DNA of 64,000 nt. It comes from Novosphingobium sp. (GTDB lineage Bacteria > Pseudomonadota > Alphaproteobacteria > Sphingomonadales > Sphingomonadaceae). Of this stretch, positions 8,085 through 15,114 are shown in pieces. Each line of letters opens with the position of its first letter. Positions within the stretch are counted from its first letter, which is position 1. A program made the position numbers and the translations under genes. Location: positions 3,348,001 to 3,412,000 of the forward strand of contig NZ_JBCNLP010000001.1 of assembly GCF_039595395.1 (NCBI RefSeq), in the 5' to 3' direction. Under the pieces are notes generated by a model. That model saw nothing but the letters and a program-made list of their open reading frames with translations, was not told the DNA's origin and did not search any database.

Positions 8085-9253
8085 GCGACGTTGCCTCCCC
8101 CAAGATTTCCGGACAATGTTTCAGCGAACCAGTCGGCGATGTAATCGCGGCCATAGGCCATATTGTCGGCACCGACATGCTCGACCCCGCCTTCGCGGGC
8201 GGTGAAGATCTTCAATTCGCGGCGGGGCGAGTTGACGAGCTGGTCGTAGCAGTCATGGGCGTAATCGACGCTGATCTGGCGATCCTTCTCGCCATGGGTG
8301 ACGAGGAACGGCACCTTCACGCCATCCATATGGCCGTTGAGGTTCATGCCCTCGGCCTTGGCGAGGAAGTCGTCCATATCGCTGGCGCCAAAGGCCCAGA
8401 AGACATGCGCCCAGTAATGCGGCACGGGGTTTTCGCCCTCGCGCTTCATGCGCTTGTGCTGCACCTCCAGCCAGTTGTGGTTGGCGCCCCAGCAGGCGCC
8501 GCTGGCAAAGCGCGGCTCATAGGCGACGGCGCGCGGCGCGAAATGGCCGCCCAGCGAGATGCCGGTCATGCCGATGCGCTTGGGGTCCACTTCGGGGCGG
8601 GCCTCCAGCCAGTCGACGGCCTTGCTGGCCCAATGCTCGCTGTGCGGATCAACCGGCAGGCCTTGCAGGCGCAGGGTCTCGCCGCTGCCCGGCTGATCGA
8701 CGCAGAGGGTGGAGATGCCGCGCCGGGCCAAGGCCTCGGGCAGGCGCGACCAGTAGAGCAGCTCCTTGCAGCTATCGAGGCCGTTGCAATAGACCACCAC
8801 CGGATGCGGGCCTTCGCCCTCGGCGCGGGTGTAGAGCGCGGGCATGAAACCCTGCTCTAACGGGATTTCGACCCGCTCGCGGTTGATCTTGCCCAGCTTG
8901 GTGGACTTTTCAAACGTGGCCAGCGCCTTGGCGTAAGTCTCCTGACGACCCGGATGGCCATGGCCCTGCATGCGCTCGGCGGTGATGAGATACAGCGCCG
9001 CACGCTCCAGCTTGTTGCTGGCGCTGATCAGGCGGCCCCTGGCCTCATCCTCGGCGGCGAGGTCCACCAGCTTGTCGCCCATCGCCGCCCATTGCTTCAT
9101 GAAGGCCGGCGTTCCGGCATCGGCACCGCTGGCCGCCGCATCCTTGATGGGCTGGCACATATCGATGATCTCACCGATCTGCGCCCCCGATTCCATCGCG
9201 ATCGAGACCGACAGGTTCCAGATATAGTTCGGGAAATATTCGAACAAAGCCAC
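8081..9253 (-). CDS. Alpha/beta hydrolase of the 2,6-dihydropseudooxynicotine-hydrolase (FrsA-like) type
   Basis: About 390 residues beginning at a GTG (VALFEYFPNY). The ORF can be extended upstream, but the extension would run into the dioxygenase gene, and GGAGG precedes the GTG. A helical N-terminal part of about 130 residues is followed by an alpha/beta-hydrolase core with nucleophile-elbow GISLGGHFAPR and a late Asp/His pair in THGEKDRQ and GGVEHVGADN. This two-part architecture is that of 2,6-dihydropseudooxynicotine hydrolase, which cleaves a C-C bond beside an aromatic ring. A C-C or ester hydrolase acting after ring cleavage fits the operon. Confidence 0.8.
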   Translation of the reverse strand: MALFEYFPNYIWNLSVSIAMESGAQIGEIIDMCQPIKDAAASGADAGTPAFMKQWAAMGDKLVDLAAEDEARGRLISASNKLERAALYLITAERMQGHGHPGRQETYAKALATFEKSTKLGKINRERVEIPLEQGFMPALYTRAEGEGPHPVVVYCNGLDSCKELLYWSRLPEALARRGISTLCVDQPGSGETLRLQGLPVDPHSEHWASKAVDWLEARPEVDPKRIGMTGISLGGHFAPRAVAYEPRFASGACWGANHNWLEVQHKRMKREGENPVPHYWAHVFWAFGASDMDDFLAKAEGMNLNGHMDGVKVPFLVTHGEKDRQISVDYAHDCYDQLVNSPRRELKIFTAREGGVEHVGADNMAYGRDYIADWFAETLSGNLGGGNVA

Positions 9254-9258
9254 GAGCG

Positions 9259-10164
9259 TTACGCCTCCACCGGCTGGAACAGACCCTTGTCGGGGTGCGG
9301 ATGCGGCATGGTCTGCGGGCCGCCGACGCCAATGCCCCACTGGTCCATCACCTTGGGGCCGGGGATGTGGACCTTGGCCTCATGCGTCTCGAAATCGACG
9401 TGGTCGAGGTCGGCGGTGTATTCCACCGCGAAGCCGGCGGGCGTGGTGAAATAGCTGAAGGTGTTGTTGCCCGCCGTATGGCGCCCCGGTCCCCAGCGCA
9501 GATCGGTGCCGGCCTGCTTGAGGCGGTTGATGCCCACCATCATGTCATCCACGCTCACCATATCATAGGCGACATGGTTGAGGCAGGGCGGCCCCGGCAG
9601 GATGGCGAAGCGGTGATGCGCATCGTTGCAGCGCAGGAAGCACATGAAGTCGCCCAGCCAGTCGGAGACCTTGAAGCCCAGCACATCGCAGAACCACGCG
9701 ACCAGCGCCTTATGGTCGGGCGAGTGCAGTACGATATGGCTGATCTTCTGGGGAATGCCTTCCCAATGGGCGATCTCGCGGGGTTCGCGACGCGTCACGC
9801 CTGCGGAGATTTCAAAAGGCAGGCCATCCGGGCTGAAGAAACGGAAGCCATAGCCGCCGCCCAGCGTGTTCAGATTGCGCGGCGCGAAGATGATGCGCGC
9901 ACCGGTGGCGGCGATCTTCTCATGCAGCGCATCAACATCGGCGTTGGTCTCCGCCGCCAGAGCGATCACATCGATGCGGGTGTCGTCATTCTGGCGCAGG
10001 CGGACGACATGGTGTTCCACCCCGCCCTCGGCGGCGAAATGGATCATGCCGTCCTGCTCGCCCACTTCGACCAGCTTCCACTGCTCGTTGTAGAAGGCGC
10101 GCTCGGCAGCCAGATCGGGCACGCCATAGCCGACATAGCGGATTTCAGTCACGCGGCTCATCAT
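9259..10164 (-). CDS. Type I extradiol ring-cleavage dioxygenase (VOC superfamily)
   Basis: 301 residues with two vicinal-oxygen-chelate modules (about 5-120 and 138-265). The Fe(II) ligands of the active C-terminal module appear as His143 (QKISHIVLH), His197 (CLNHVAYDM) and Glu248 (GFAVEYTADL); His229 in GRHTAG is a likely second-sphere residue. It should cleave a catechol-type ring next to the two hydroxyls. The start is taken at MMSRVTEIRY because AGGAG lies five bases upstream; the ORF extends further but overlaps the monooxygenase gene. Located directly after the FAD hydroxylase that would make its catechol substrate. Confidence 0.9.
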   Translation of the reverse strand: MMSRVTEIRYVGYGVPDLAAERAFYNEQWKLVEVGEQDGMIHFAAEGGVEHHVVRLRQNDDTRIDVIALAAETNADVDALHEKIAATGARIIFAPRNLNTLGGGYGFRFFSPDGLPFEISAGVTRREPREIAHWEGIPQKISHIVLHSPDHKALVAWFCDVLGFKVSDWLGDFMCFLRCNDAHHRFAILPGPPCLNHVAYDMVSVDDMMVGINRLKQAGTDLRWGPGRHTAGNNTFSYFTTPAGFAVEYTADLDHVDFETHEAKVHIPGPKVMDQWGIGVGGPQTMPHPHPDKGLFQPVEA

Positions 10165-10180
10165 GGTAACTCCTTGAAAA

Positions 10181-11296
10181 TCAAACTGGCTGTGCGACGA
10201 CTTCAAACATCGCATGGGTGGCCTTGGCATTGTCGACCGGTAGCCCCTTGCCGATCTGCCCATGGCAGATGGCCAGACTTTCGCGCACGATATAGGCGCA
10301 GCGCTCGAAGCGGCGGGCGCGATAGGCGGTGAAGGCGTCCTCAGGCGTTTCGGCGCGGGTCAGTTCATCGGCCAGCACGATGCTGTCCTCGATGGCCATG
10401 CCCGCGCCCTGCCCCAGATGCGGCGTGGTGGCATGCACGGCATCGCCCAGCAGCACGACGCGACCCTTGTGCCACGGCCCCTCGACCAGCAGCACTTCGA
10501 GCGGGCGATAGACCACGCCCTCGTCATCGCTGATCTGCTGCGCCAGCGTTTGAATGGCGGGCGCCGTGCCGCCCAGCTTGCCGCGCATGGTGGCCGCCAG
10601 ACCCTCGCGCGGATAGCGCGGATTGCCCGGCTCGGGCGTGGTGGCGTACATGTACATCAGCGTTTCGGAGACGGGCACCAGACCCACGCCGGTCGGCCCG
10701 TTGTAGACCTGAAGCACATCGAGATCGGCCGGGCGCGGGAAGTTGTAGCGCCACACGGCCTGCCCGGTGAATTCGGGATCGGGGCTGTCGGGGAAGATCG
10801 CCTTGCGGGTCTGCGAATAGACGCCATCCGCACCGATCACCAGATCATAGCGGGCCTGACTGCCATCAGAGAACAGTACATCGACGCCTTCTCCATCATC
10901 GGCCAGCGTGTCGGCGGTGATGCCCAGCCGGACTTCGGCCCCGCTGGCGATCGTGCGGTCGCCCAACACCTTGTGCAACGCCGGGCGCCCGATGCCGACA
11001 TTGGCGGGCTTGCCCGGCACCAGCGGCGGGGTCGGCACGCGGGCGATCTTAGCGCCATTGGGCAGGAAGATCTCCACTGCATCGAAGCCAACACCCGCCG
11101 AAAGGTAATCGTCCAGCAGACCAAGCTGGTCCATCGCGCGCACCACATTCGACTGCTGGATGATGCCCACGCCATAGACTGACCATGTCGGATCGCGCTC
11201 GATCACGGTGACGGTATGCCCCTTGGCGCGCAGGGCGATGGCCGCAGTCAGCCCGCCGATGCCGCCGCCGACGACCAGTATGTTCAGCGCTTTCAA
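10181..11296 (-). CDS. FAD-dependent aromatic hydroxylase (group A flavoprotein monooxygenase)
   Basis: 371 residues. The FAD/NAD(P)H signatures are all present: GGGIGGLTAAIAL near residue 10, the DG motif in VIGADGVYSQTR near 155 and the GD motif in LLGDAVHATTPHLGQG near 280. Enzymes of this class add a hydroxyl ortho to an existing phenolic hydroxyl. It is the first gene of the minus-strand ring-cleavage operon. A nod-box-like site lies in its promoter at 11348-11392, overlapping the end of the LysR gene. By analogy with the naringenin (fde) pathway of Herbaspirillum, a flavonoid A-ring hydroxylase is plausible; salicylate-type substrates are the alternative. Confidence 0.88.
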   Translation of the reverse strand: MKALNILVVGGGIGGLTAAIALRAKGHTVTVIERDPTWSVYGVGIIQQSNVVRAMDQLGLLDDYLSAGVGFDAVEIFLPNGAKIARVPTPPLVPGKPANVGIGRPALHKVLGDRTIASGAEVRLGITADTLADDGEGVDVLFSDGSQARYDLVIGADGVYSQTRKAIFPDSPDPEFTGQAVWRYNFPRPADLDVLQVYNGPTGVGLVPVSETLMYMYATTPEPGNPRYPREGLAATMRGKLGGTAPAIQTLAQQISDDEGVVYRPLEVLLVEGPWHKGRVVLLGDAVHATTPHLGQGAGMAIEDSIVLADELTRAETPEDAFTAYRARRFERCAYIVRESLAICHGQIGKGLPVDNAKATHAMFEVVAQPV

Positions 11297-11347
11297 CCCA
11301 TCTCTCCGCTTGCTTATGCGGTGAGAGAATATCAGGCCATATCAATA

Positions 11348-11392
11348 TAAAAAATCTATTGTTTGGATCAACATTCATCCATAATCTGGATC
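11348..11392 (-). promoter_or_regulatory. Nod-box-like operator in front of the ring-cleavage operon
   Basis: On the minus strand there are two ATC-N9-GAT units in tandem. The first is ATCCAGATTATGGATG (11391-11376). The second is ATCCAAACAATAGATTTT (11368-11351), close to the rhizobial nod-box core ATCNAAACAATCRATTTT. Spacing between the units is one base longer than in the nod-box consensus. The site overlaps the last codons of the NodD-like LysR gene and lies 52-96 bases before the hydroxylase start. Confidence 0.65.
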
Positions 11393-12288
11393 ATGGAAGC
11401 CTCACGCAGCTTGGCCTTCATCCAGCCCAGCCCCTCATCCTGCGCCCGCGTGTGATGATATTGCACATGCTCCTCCATCACCGGAAAGGCGAAGGGCAAG
11501 GGCTGGATGCGGATCGGGAACATGCGCGCCGCCACCCGCGCCAGCCGCTCATGCATCACGCTGATGCGCGGCGTGTTGACCAGCAGCCAGGGCACCGTCG
11601 CGAAAGAGGCCGCCTCCACCTCCACCCGCCGCGTCTTGCCCAGCAGCGCCATATGCCGGTCCGCGAAAGAGGCGTTGATCCGCGCCCCGATTGCCACCGA
11701 AACATGGCCCGCCGCCAGAAAGGCCTCCTCATCCAGCGGCGCGGCCATCAGCGGATTGCCCGCCCAGCCCACCACCACATGGCGTTCCTCGAACAGCAGT
11801 TCGGCCGGGTTGTCGGGTGCCAGCCACTCCCTGGGGTTGATCGCCAGATCGACCTTGCCATCATCGAGCAGATGGCCGGTGTTCTCATCCGGATAGCTCA
11901 GTTTCAGGCGGACGCCCGGCGCCTCGATGGCAAGGCGCTCCTGCATCGGGGCGATCACCGCGGCGACCAGATAGTCCGAGGCGACGATGCGGAAGCTGCG
12001 CTGCGAGGTCGCCGGATCGAAAGAGGCCGAGGTGGCCAGCAGCGCCTCGATCCCGCCGAGGCACTGGCGCACCTGAGGCAACAGGCTTTCGGCAAAGGCG
12101 GTGGGATGCATCCGCTTGCCATGCGAGACCAGCAGCGGATCGCCGAAATAATCACGCAGCCGGGCCAGAGCAGCGCTCATCGCGGGTTGGCTGAGATTCA
12201 TCTGTCGCGCCGTGGCCGAGACCGAATGGGTCTGCATCAGCCCGTCAAACACCGCCAGAAGATTGAGATCGAGACCACGAAAGCGCAT
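11368..12288 (-). CDS. LysR-type regulator of the NodD/NahR subgroup
   Basis: 306 residues. The N-terminus MRFRGLDLNLLAVFDGLM and the recognition region NLSQPAMSAALARLRDYFGD are very close to the NodD pattern. The C-terminal substrate-binding domain spans about 90-300. NodD proteins respond to flavonoids; NahR and relatives to salicylates. It sits just upstream of, and in the same direction as, the ring-cleavage operon, with a nod-box-like sequence between them. An ATC-N9-GAT dyad lies 6-20 bases before its own start (12294-12308), consistent with autoregulation. Confidence 0.9.
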   Translation of the reverse strand: MRFRGLDLNLLAVFDGLMQTHSVSATARQMNLSQPAMSAALARLRDYFGDPLLVSHGKRMHPTAFAESLLPQVRQCLGGIEALLATSASFDPATSQRSFRIVASDYLVAAVIAPMQERLAIEAPGVRLKLSYPDENTGHLLDDGKVDLAINPREWLAPDNPAELLFEERHVVVGWAGNPLMAAPLDEEAFLAAGHVSVAIGARINASFADRHMALLGKTRRVEVEAASFATVPWLLVNTPRISVMHERLARVAARMFPIRIQPLPFAFPVMEEHVQYHHTRAQDEGLGWMKAKLREASMIQIMDEC

Positions 12289-12293
12289 GGCCT

Positions 12294-12308
12294 ATCCATA
12301 GAACAGAT
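12294..12308. promoter_or_regulatory. ATC-N9-GAT dyad upstream of the lysR gene
   Basis: ATCCATAGAACAGAT reads as ATC and GAT nine bases apart, the core half of NodD-type boxes. It lies immediately before the start codon at 12288 and may be an autoregulatory site. A short motif, so chance is possible. Confidence 0.4.
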
Positions 12309-12353
12309 CGCGGATCGGTTCATCTGTTGATTGGCCGGATGGAAAAACAAAAA

Positions 12354-12377
12354 GGGGCAGGGATTATACCCTGCCCC
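12354..12377 (-). terminator. Rho-independent terminator of the TBDT gene
   Basis: GGGGCAGGG and CCCTGCCCC form a perfect 9-bp stem around ATTATA. On the minus strand it is followed by TTTTTGTTTTT, so it terminates the gene at 12564-14804. Confidence 0.9.
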
Positions 12378-12406
12378 AGTTCGGGATCAGCCAGAGAGGA
12401 CGCTGA

Positions 12407-12572
12407 TCAGAACTTTTTTGGAAATCCGGCGAAAGCCGGATTTGCGGCACCGGCCCTCTCCCCCGCCCGGCCACCCATAGGATACTGCCGTTGGGTGCCC
12501 GCACGGGGCAGAGGGCCGGTGCCGCGCAGAAAATGCGCTTTCGCGCATTTTCCAGGCGAACGTTCAGAACTT
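12407..12572. repeat. Palindromic MITE/REP-like element flanked by 9-bp direct repeats
   Basis: About 148 bases between two copies of TCAGAACTT (12407-12415 and 12564-12572). Each arm has a small hairpin: AAATCCGGC-GAAA-GCCGGATTT at 12422-12443, and GAAAATGCGC with its complement at 12529-12552. Inside them is a perfect 16-bp inverted repeat (GCGGCACCGGCCCTCT at 12444-12459 and its complement at 12510-12525). No coding capacity. The right copy of the direct repeat contains the stop codon of the TBDT gene. Confidence 0.6.
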
Positions 12573-14804
12573 GCCGGTCACCCGCACGCCGAAGGTGCGC
12601 GGCGGCTGGAATTCATAGGCGTTGATCGGGTTGGGGTTGGTGGTGAAGGTCTGCGCCGCACTGGCCAGCACCGTCTTGTTGGTCAGGTTGCGCACGAAAG
12701 CGGCGATCTCCAGCCCCTTCAGGGCAGGCTTCAGCGTCAGCGTGGCGTTCAGCGTGTTGAACTGGCCCTGACGCGTGTCAGGATCGTTGAAGGCGGAGAA
12801 GTAATAGCTCGACGAATGCTTCAGCTCGATGCGCGGGGTCAGCGTGGCATTCCCCATCGCCAGCGCATATTCCAGACCGGCGGTCAGCACGAAATCGGGC
12901 GCGTTGGGCAGATGGCGGCCCTGCAGATTGACCGAGGTGGTGTCGTCACCCTTCACGATCACCGAATTGCTGGTGAAGCGCGCATGCAGCAGGGTGGAGT
13001 TCAGATCCAGCCGTGCGCCGCCCGCCGAAGCGATGAACTGCGCCTCGCCACCATAGATCTCCGCCGAACCGACATTGAACACACCCGAAGCGCCCCCCGA
13101 AATCACCGAGGTGCTCTGCGAGGCCTGATAACCATTGTAGGTCTGGTAGAAGGCGTCGGCATTGAGCTGGATATGGCCGTCGAGGAACTTGTTCTTCGTG
13201 CCGATTTCCCAGGCCTTCAGCGTCTCGGGGCCATAGTTGACCGAAGGCGCCGAGCCGTTCGAGTTGAAACCGCCCGATTTGAAGCCCGTGTCGAACTTGG
13301 CATAGACCATCGAGCGCGGTCCCGGCGTCCAGTCGACACCGGCATGGAAGGTCGGCTTGCTCTCGCTGACATTGCCGTTGCCCGGCGTGGTCAGCGTGGG
13401 CTGGGCGCCCGCGCAGCCCACCACGCCATAGAGGAAGGCCGGAATGCCCGCGATATCGCAGCGCAGATAGGCGTTACCGGTACGCACCTTCTGATCCCAC
13501 GTATAGCGCATGCCGGCCGAGAAATGCAGCGTCTCGGTCGGGCGCCAGCCGAACTGGCCGAACACGCCGTTCGAGGTGGTCTTGGTGTCATACAGGAAGT
13601 GGATCAGATAGTTGTTGGCATAGGTGCCGGCGGTTTCATACAGGCCGCTGTCCAGATTGCCATTGTGCTCGCTGAAGTGGAAATAGCCCACCTGAGCGGT
13701 AACCTTGCCGTTCTGCGGCGTGGCCAGACGGACCTCATGGTTCCAGGTGCTGGGGTTCTCGCCCTGACGGAACTGCACGGGGTTGCCCGCCATATTGCCA
13801 TTGGCATCGATCGAGGTGGCATCGAGCGCATGGCGCCACTTCTGGTGATCGTAACCGCCCGCATAGAACAGCGTCAGATTGGCGGGCAGTTCATAGCTGA
13901 ACTCCCAGCGGATGCGGTCGCCCACCAGCTTGTTGAAGGTGGTGACGTAATTGGGGAAATGCACCACCTGCTGGCCGGTATAGGCCTGGCCGAAGGGCAG
14001 CTTCATCGCCACGTCGCCAGTGTTGTCGACATCGTCATGCTGATACTGGATCAGCCCGTTGAAGCCCTGAAACGGCTGGAACGCCAGCGAGATGCGGCCC
14101 GACTTGGTGTTCTCGTCGTCGCCGCGCCCGCCAACCACGTCGAGGTTGCGATAGCCGTCGCGCTTGCTCTGGAAACCGGCGACGCGAAGCTGCACGGTGT
14201 CGGCGATGGGAATATCCAGACCGACCTCGGTCTTGATCGCGTGATAGCTGCCCGCCTCGATCGAGATGTCGGCGCCATAGGTCTTGCCCGGCTTGCGGGT
14301 AATGACCTGCACCAGACCGCCGGTCGAGTTGCGGCCGAACAGCGTGCCCTGCGGACCCTTGAGCACCTCGACACGCTCCAGATCATACATGGAGGTGCCG
14401 ATCGAGAAGGAGCGGTTGGTGAAGAAATTATCGCGCGAGATCGGCACCGAAGGGTCGCCCGTCTCGGTCACATCGGTCGAGGCGATGCCGCGAATGGCCA
14501 CATAGGAGGCGCCGCCATTGGTCGACACGTTGATGCTGGGGTCCACCGTGGCCAGCGCCAGCACGTTCGACACGCCCTTGGCCGCCAGATCGCCGCCCGA
14601 ATAGGCGTTGAGCGCGATCGGGGTCTTCTGCGCGCTGCTTTCGCTGCGGTTGGCGGTGACGACGATTTCCTTGATGCTGTCGTCGCTCTTGCCGCCCTGC
14701 GAGGCCTGATCCTCGGCAGCCGCAGGCGCCGCCGCCAATGCGGCCACCGGCAGAGCCAGAGCCGAGGTGCCGAGCAGGAACGCCGCCGTGATACGGTAAG
14801 CCAT
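12564..14804 (-). CDS. TonB-dependent outer-membrane receptor (aromatic-glycoside island)
   Basis: 746 residues. It has a signal peptide (MAYRITAAFLLGTSALALPV), a plug domain from about residue 50 with IKEIVVTANRSESSAQKTPI as TonB box region, LERVEVLKGPQGTLFGRNST, and a 22-strand barrel ending in the usual aromatic GKF. Start 14804 is chosen for AGGGAG nine bases upstream; the ORF extends 12 codons further. Divergent from the MFS/C-glycoside-deglycosidase operon, and both promoters carry the island's palindrome. Proposed role: outer-membrane import of the glycoside. Confidence 0.93.
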   Translation of the reverse strand: MAYRITAAFLLGTSALALPVAALAAAPAAAEDQASQGGKSDDSIKEIVVTANRSESSAQKTPIALNAYSGGDLAAKGVSNVLALATVDPSINVSTNGGASYVAIRGIASTDVTETGDPSVPISRDNFFTNRSFSIGTSMYDLERVEVLKGPQGTLFGRNSTGGLVQVITRKPGKTYGADISIEAGSYHAIKTEVGLDIPIADTVQLRVAGFQSKRDGYRNLDVVGGRGDDENTKSGRISLAFQPFQGFNGLIQYQHDDVDNTGDVAMKLPFGQAYTGQQVVHFPNYVTTFNKLVGDRIRWEFSYELPANLTLFYAGGYDHQKWRHALDATSIDANGNMAGNPVQFRQGENPSTWNHEVRLATPQNGKVTAQVGYFHFSEHNGNLDSGLYETAGTYANNYLIHFLYDTKTTSNGVFGQFGWRPTETLHFSAGMRYTWDQKVRTGNAYLRCDIAGIPAFLYGVVGCAGAQPTLTTPGNGNVSESKPTFHAGVDWTPGPRSMVYAKFDTGFKSGGFNSNGSAPSVNYGPETLKAWEIGTKNKFLDGHIQLNADAFYQTYNGYQASQSTSVISGGASGVFNVGSAEIYGGEAQFIASAGGARLDLNSTLLHARFTSNSVIVKGDDTTSVNLQGRHLPNAPDFVLTAGLEYALAMGNATLTPRIELKHSSSYYFSAFNDPDTRQGQFNTLNATLTLKPALKGLEIAAFVRNLTNKTVLASAAQTFTTNPNPINAYEFQPPRTFGVRVTGKF

Positions 14805-14854
14805 TGCATTCTCCCTAAGCCGATGCTGCGATTCGTCCATGGCAGCTATTCGGA

Positions 14855-14874
14855 ATCAAAATGTGCATTCTGAT
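14855..14874. promoter_or_regulatory. TetR-type operator, site 3 (TBDT promoter)
   Basis: ATCAAAAT and ATTCTGAT separated by GTGC, one mismatch from symmetry. On the minus strand the extended half reads TAAATCAGAAT, like the other sites. Overlaps the predicted -10 of the receptor promoter. Confidence 0.55.
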
Positions 14875-15057
14875 TTATCCTTTCGGCGGGCGATGTCAAT
14901 CGGCATGAAGTTGATCCGGGTCATTGCAGTCGCCTGTCACCTTTCCGCCACGCCCCCGCCCGCCACGCCATGCTGCGCAGCATAAGCGCGGGGAGACGCG
15001 CGGATCGCGTCACGAATCACCGCGCTTCGAGGCTTGACAAATCAGTGTGAAGAGTCC

Positions 15058-15084
15058 CATTTCAGAATCACTGTTCTAAATAAC
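15058..15084. promoter_or_regulatory. TetR-type operator, site 4 (MFS/C-glycoside operon)
   Basis: CATTTCAGAAT and GTTCTAAATAAC separated by CACT; the right half reads GTTATTTAGAAC on the minus strand. It lies just downstream of a perfect TTGACA box at 15034-15039, covering the -10 position. Confidence 0.65.
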
Positions 15085-15114
15085 GCGGTCCACCGCGAAT
15101 CGGGAGAGCTTCGG

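Larger units (their letters stand above)
14805..15114. promoter_or_regulatory. Divergent promoter region, TBDT (-) and MFS operon (+)
   Basis: 310 bases without a gene. Minus-strand promoter: TTGACA at 14899-14894 and TAAATC 16 nt on. Plus-strand promoter: a perfect TTGACA at 15034-15039 with a weak -10 near 15057-15063. Each predicted -10 is overlapped by a palindrome (sites 3 and 4). Confidence 0.6.

Noticed and set aside
12327..14873. 848-codon plus-strand open frame opposite the TBDT gene
   Set aside because: Antisense shadow of a real TonB-dependent receptor. Its composition is that of reverse-translated barrel sequence, and it starts inside a terminator.
15034..15114. 27-codon upstream extension of the MFS transporter from a TTG
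   Set aside because: The TTG is part of a perfect TTGACA -35 box, and the extension would cover the operator; a Shine-Dalgarno precedes the later TTG at 15115.
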